From contig CABREP010000004.1 of assembly GCA_902469965.1 (NCBI GenBank), forward strand, positions 1 through 62,579: 62,579 nt of DNA. Reading direction: 5' to 3'. The position numbers and the translations under genes were made by a program. Each line of letters opens with the position of its first letter. Position 1 is the stretch's first letter. Origin of the DNA: Egerieimonas sp900552095. GTDB taxonomy: Bacteria > Bacillota > Clostridia > Lachnospirales > Lachnospiraceae. The notes under the pieces are model-generated. The model saw only the letters and a list, made by a program, of their open reading frames with translations, was not told the origin of the DNA and searched no databases. Below are positions 62,244 through 62,579 of this stretch, one piece after another.

Positions 62244-62248
62244 CTGGA

Positions 62249-62277
62249 TTGTAAATTTTTCCCACCTCTGTTATAAT
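62249..62277 (+). promoter_or_regulatory. Promoter of the right-end lipoprotein gene
   Basis: Plus-strand TTGTAA (62249-62254), 17-base spacer, TATAAT (62272-62277), 50 bases before the start codon. The element agrees with the one at 37297-37325 at 25 of 29 positions. Confidence 0.65.
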
Positions 62278-62326
62278 AATCTCACTGATTTTTTATAAAA
62301 TCATACAACATTTTAGGGAGGTACGT

Positions 62327-62579
62327 ATGAAAAGAAGAAATTATTTCATCTTTGCCCTGCTGGTATCCGGACTTTCACTGTCACTTTTCGGATGCGGCGA
62401 AAAAGAAAAGGTTACACCGGAATCCCTTCTCACCCAGCTGAATGAGAACGTTTCCGAAAAAGAATCCATGGAAATGGAAATGGAGATGATACTGGATGCC
62501 ACCGTGGGCATCGGCGAAGAAGGCTCCGCCATGAGCATGGATATGAACATGAAGATGAGCAGCGAATCTTCATGTTCAT
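62327..62579 (+). CDS. Lipoprotein, N-terminal fragment
   Basis: The open right-end gene starts at the ATG 62327-62329, with GGGAGGT upstream, and runs off the window edge after 84 codons. The signal peptide has a lipobox ending LFGC with the acylated Cys at residue 23. The mature part is rich in Met, Glu and Ser (EMEMEMI, SMDMNMKM), resembling the start of bacterial lipoproteins of the LppX/DUF6612 kind; the family is not certain. It is divergent from the response regulator. Confidence 0.7.
   Translation, partial: MKRRNYFIFALLVSGLSLSLFGCGEKEKVTPESLLTQLNENVSEKESMEMEMEMILDATVGIGEEGSAMSMDMNMKMSSESSCS

Overview
The window looks like a chromosomal segment of a Lachnospiraceae-type gut Firmicute (class Clostridia). 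The reasons are moderately high GC, AGGAGG-type ribosome sites, TTGACA/TATAAT promoters, Gly-rich lipoproteins opening MKKK...LAGCG, and clade-typical families: the DUF5716/DUF5717 pair, the DUF4358-MBOAT-DHHW trio and a DUF2298 membrane protein. The genus cannot be fixed from the sequence alone. About 90% is coding, and most genes lie on the minus strand. I see no prophage, insertion sequence, CRISPR array or rRNA.

Layout. 1-2.6 kb: purine genes (start of purA, then purC-purB). 2.7-8.8 kb: a cobalamin riboswitch followed by a NikABCDE/Dpp-type ABC importer operon whose last gene is a SAM methyltransferase. 8.9-11.3 kb: a polar amino-acid ABC importer. 11.4-17.0 kb: a three-gene cytoplasmic cassette (a giant DUF5717-like protein, a degenerate Hsp70/actin-fold DUF5716-like protein and a TPR protein). 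17.1-18.8 kb: an orphan CobD-like enzyme and a NUDIX hydrolase. 18.9-22.5 kb: the purE-purM-purN-purD operon. 22.6-29.4 kb: an operon of coaBC, panT-like ECF gene, coaX, metY-like gene, M24 peptidase and FGGY kinase. 29.4-31.7 kb: the DUF2298 protein. 31.7-37.3 kb: a branched-chain amino-acid (liv) ABC operon ending in a cytidylate-kinase-like gene. 37.4-44.4 kb: a nicotinamidase-like gene facing an operon of a fused-permease ABC importer plus a DUF4358/MBOAT/DHHW acylation module. 44.4-48.9 kb: a MerR regulator divergent from a heterodimeric multidrug-type ABC exporter, more AT-rich than its surroundings. 49 kb: one tRNA-Gly(GCC). 49.2-51.8 kb: nitroreductase and oligopeptidase F. 52-53.9 kb: a GntR(YtrA-like)-ABC operon. 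53.9-62.2 kb: a two-component system co-transcribed with a lipoprotein, two ABC-2-type membrane proteins, an ATPase and two membrane-anchored extracellular proteins, divergent from another lipoprotein at the window end.

How the genes fit together. The seven purine genes cover both middle and late steps (PurE, C, B, D, N, M, A). purA and purE both carry a TTATAAGTAA-based inverted repeat near their promoters, suggesting shared control. The CoA block combines pantothenate uptake, phosphorylation and conversion to 4'-phosphopantetheine. The B12-riboswitch importer most likely brings in cobalt, a cobalt chelate or a corrinoid precursor. The least understood and most interesting units are the DUF5717/DUF5716/TPR cassette and the two-component/ABC-2/CARDB-like cassette at the right end. 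All functional statements are from reading the sequence and recalled family features; no database search was run.
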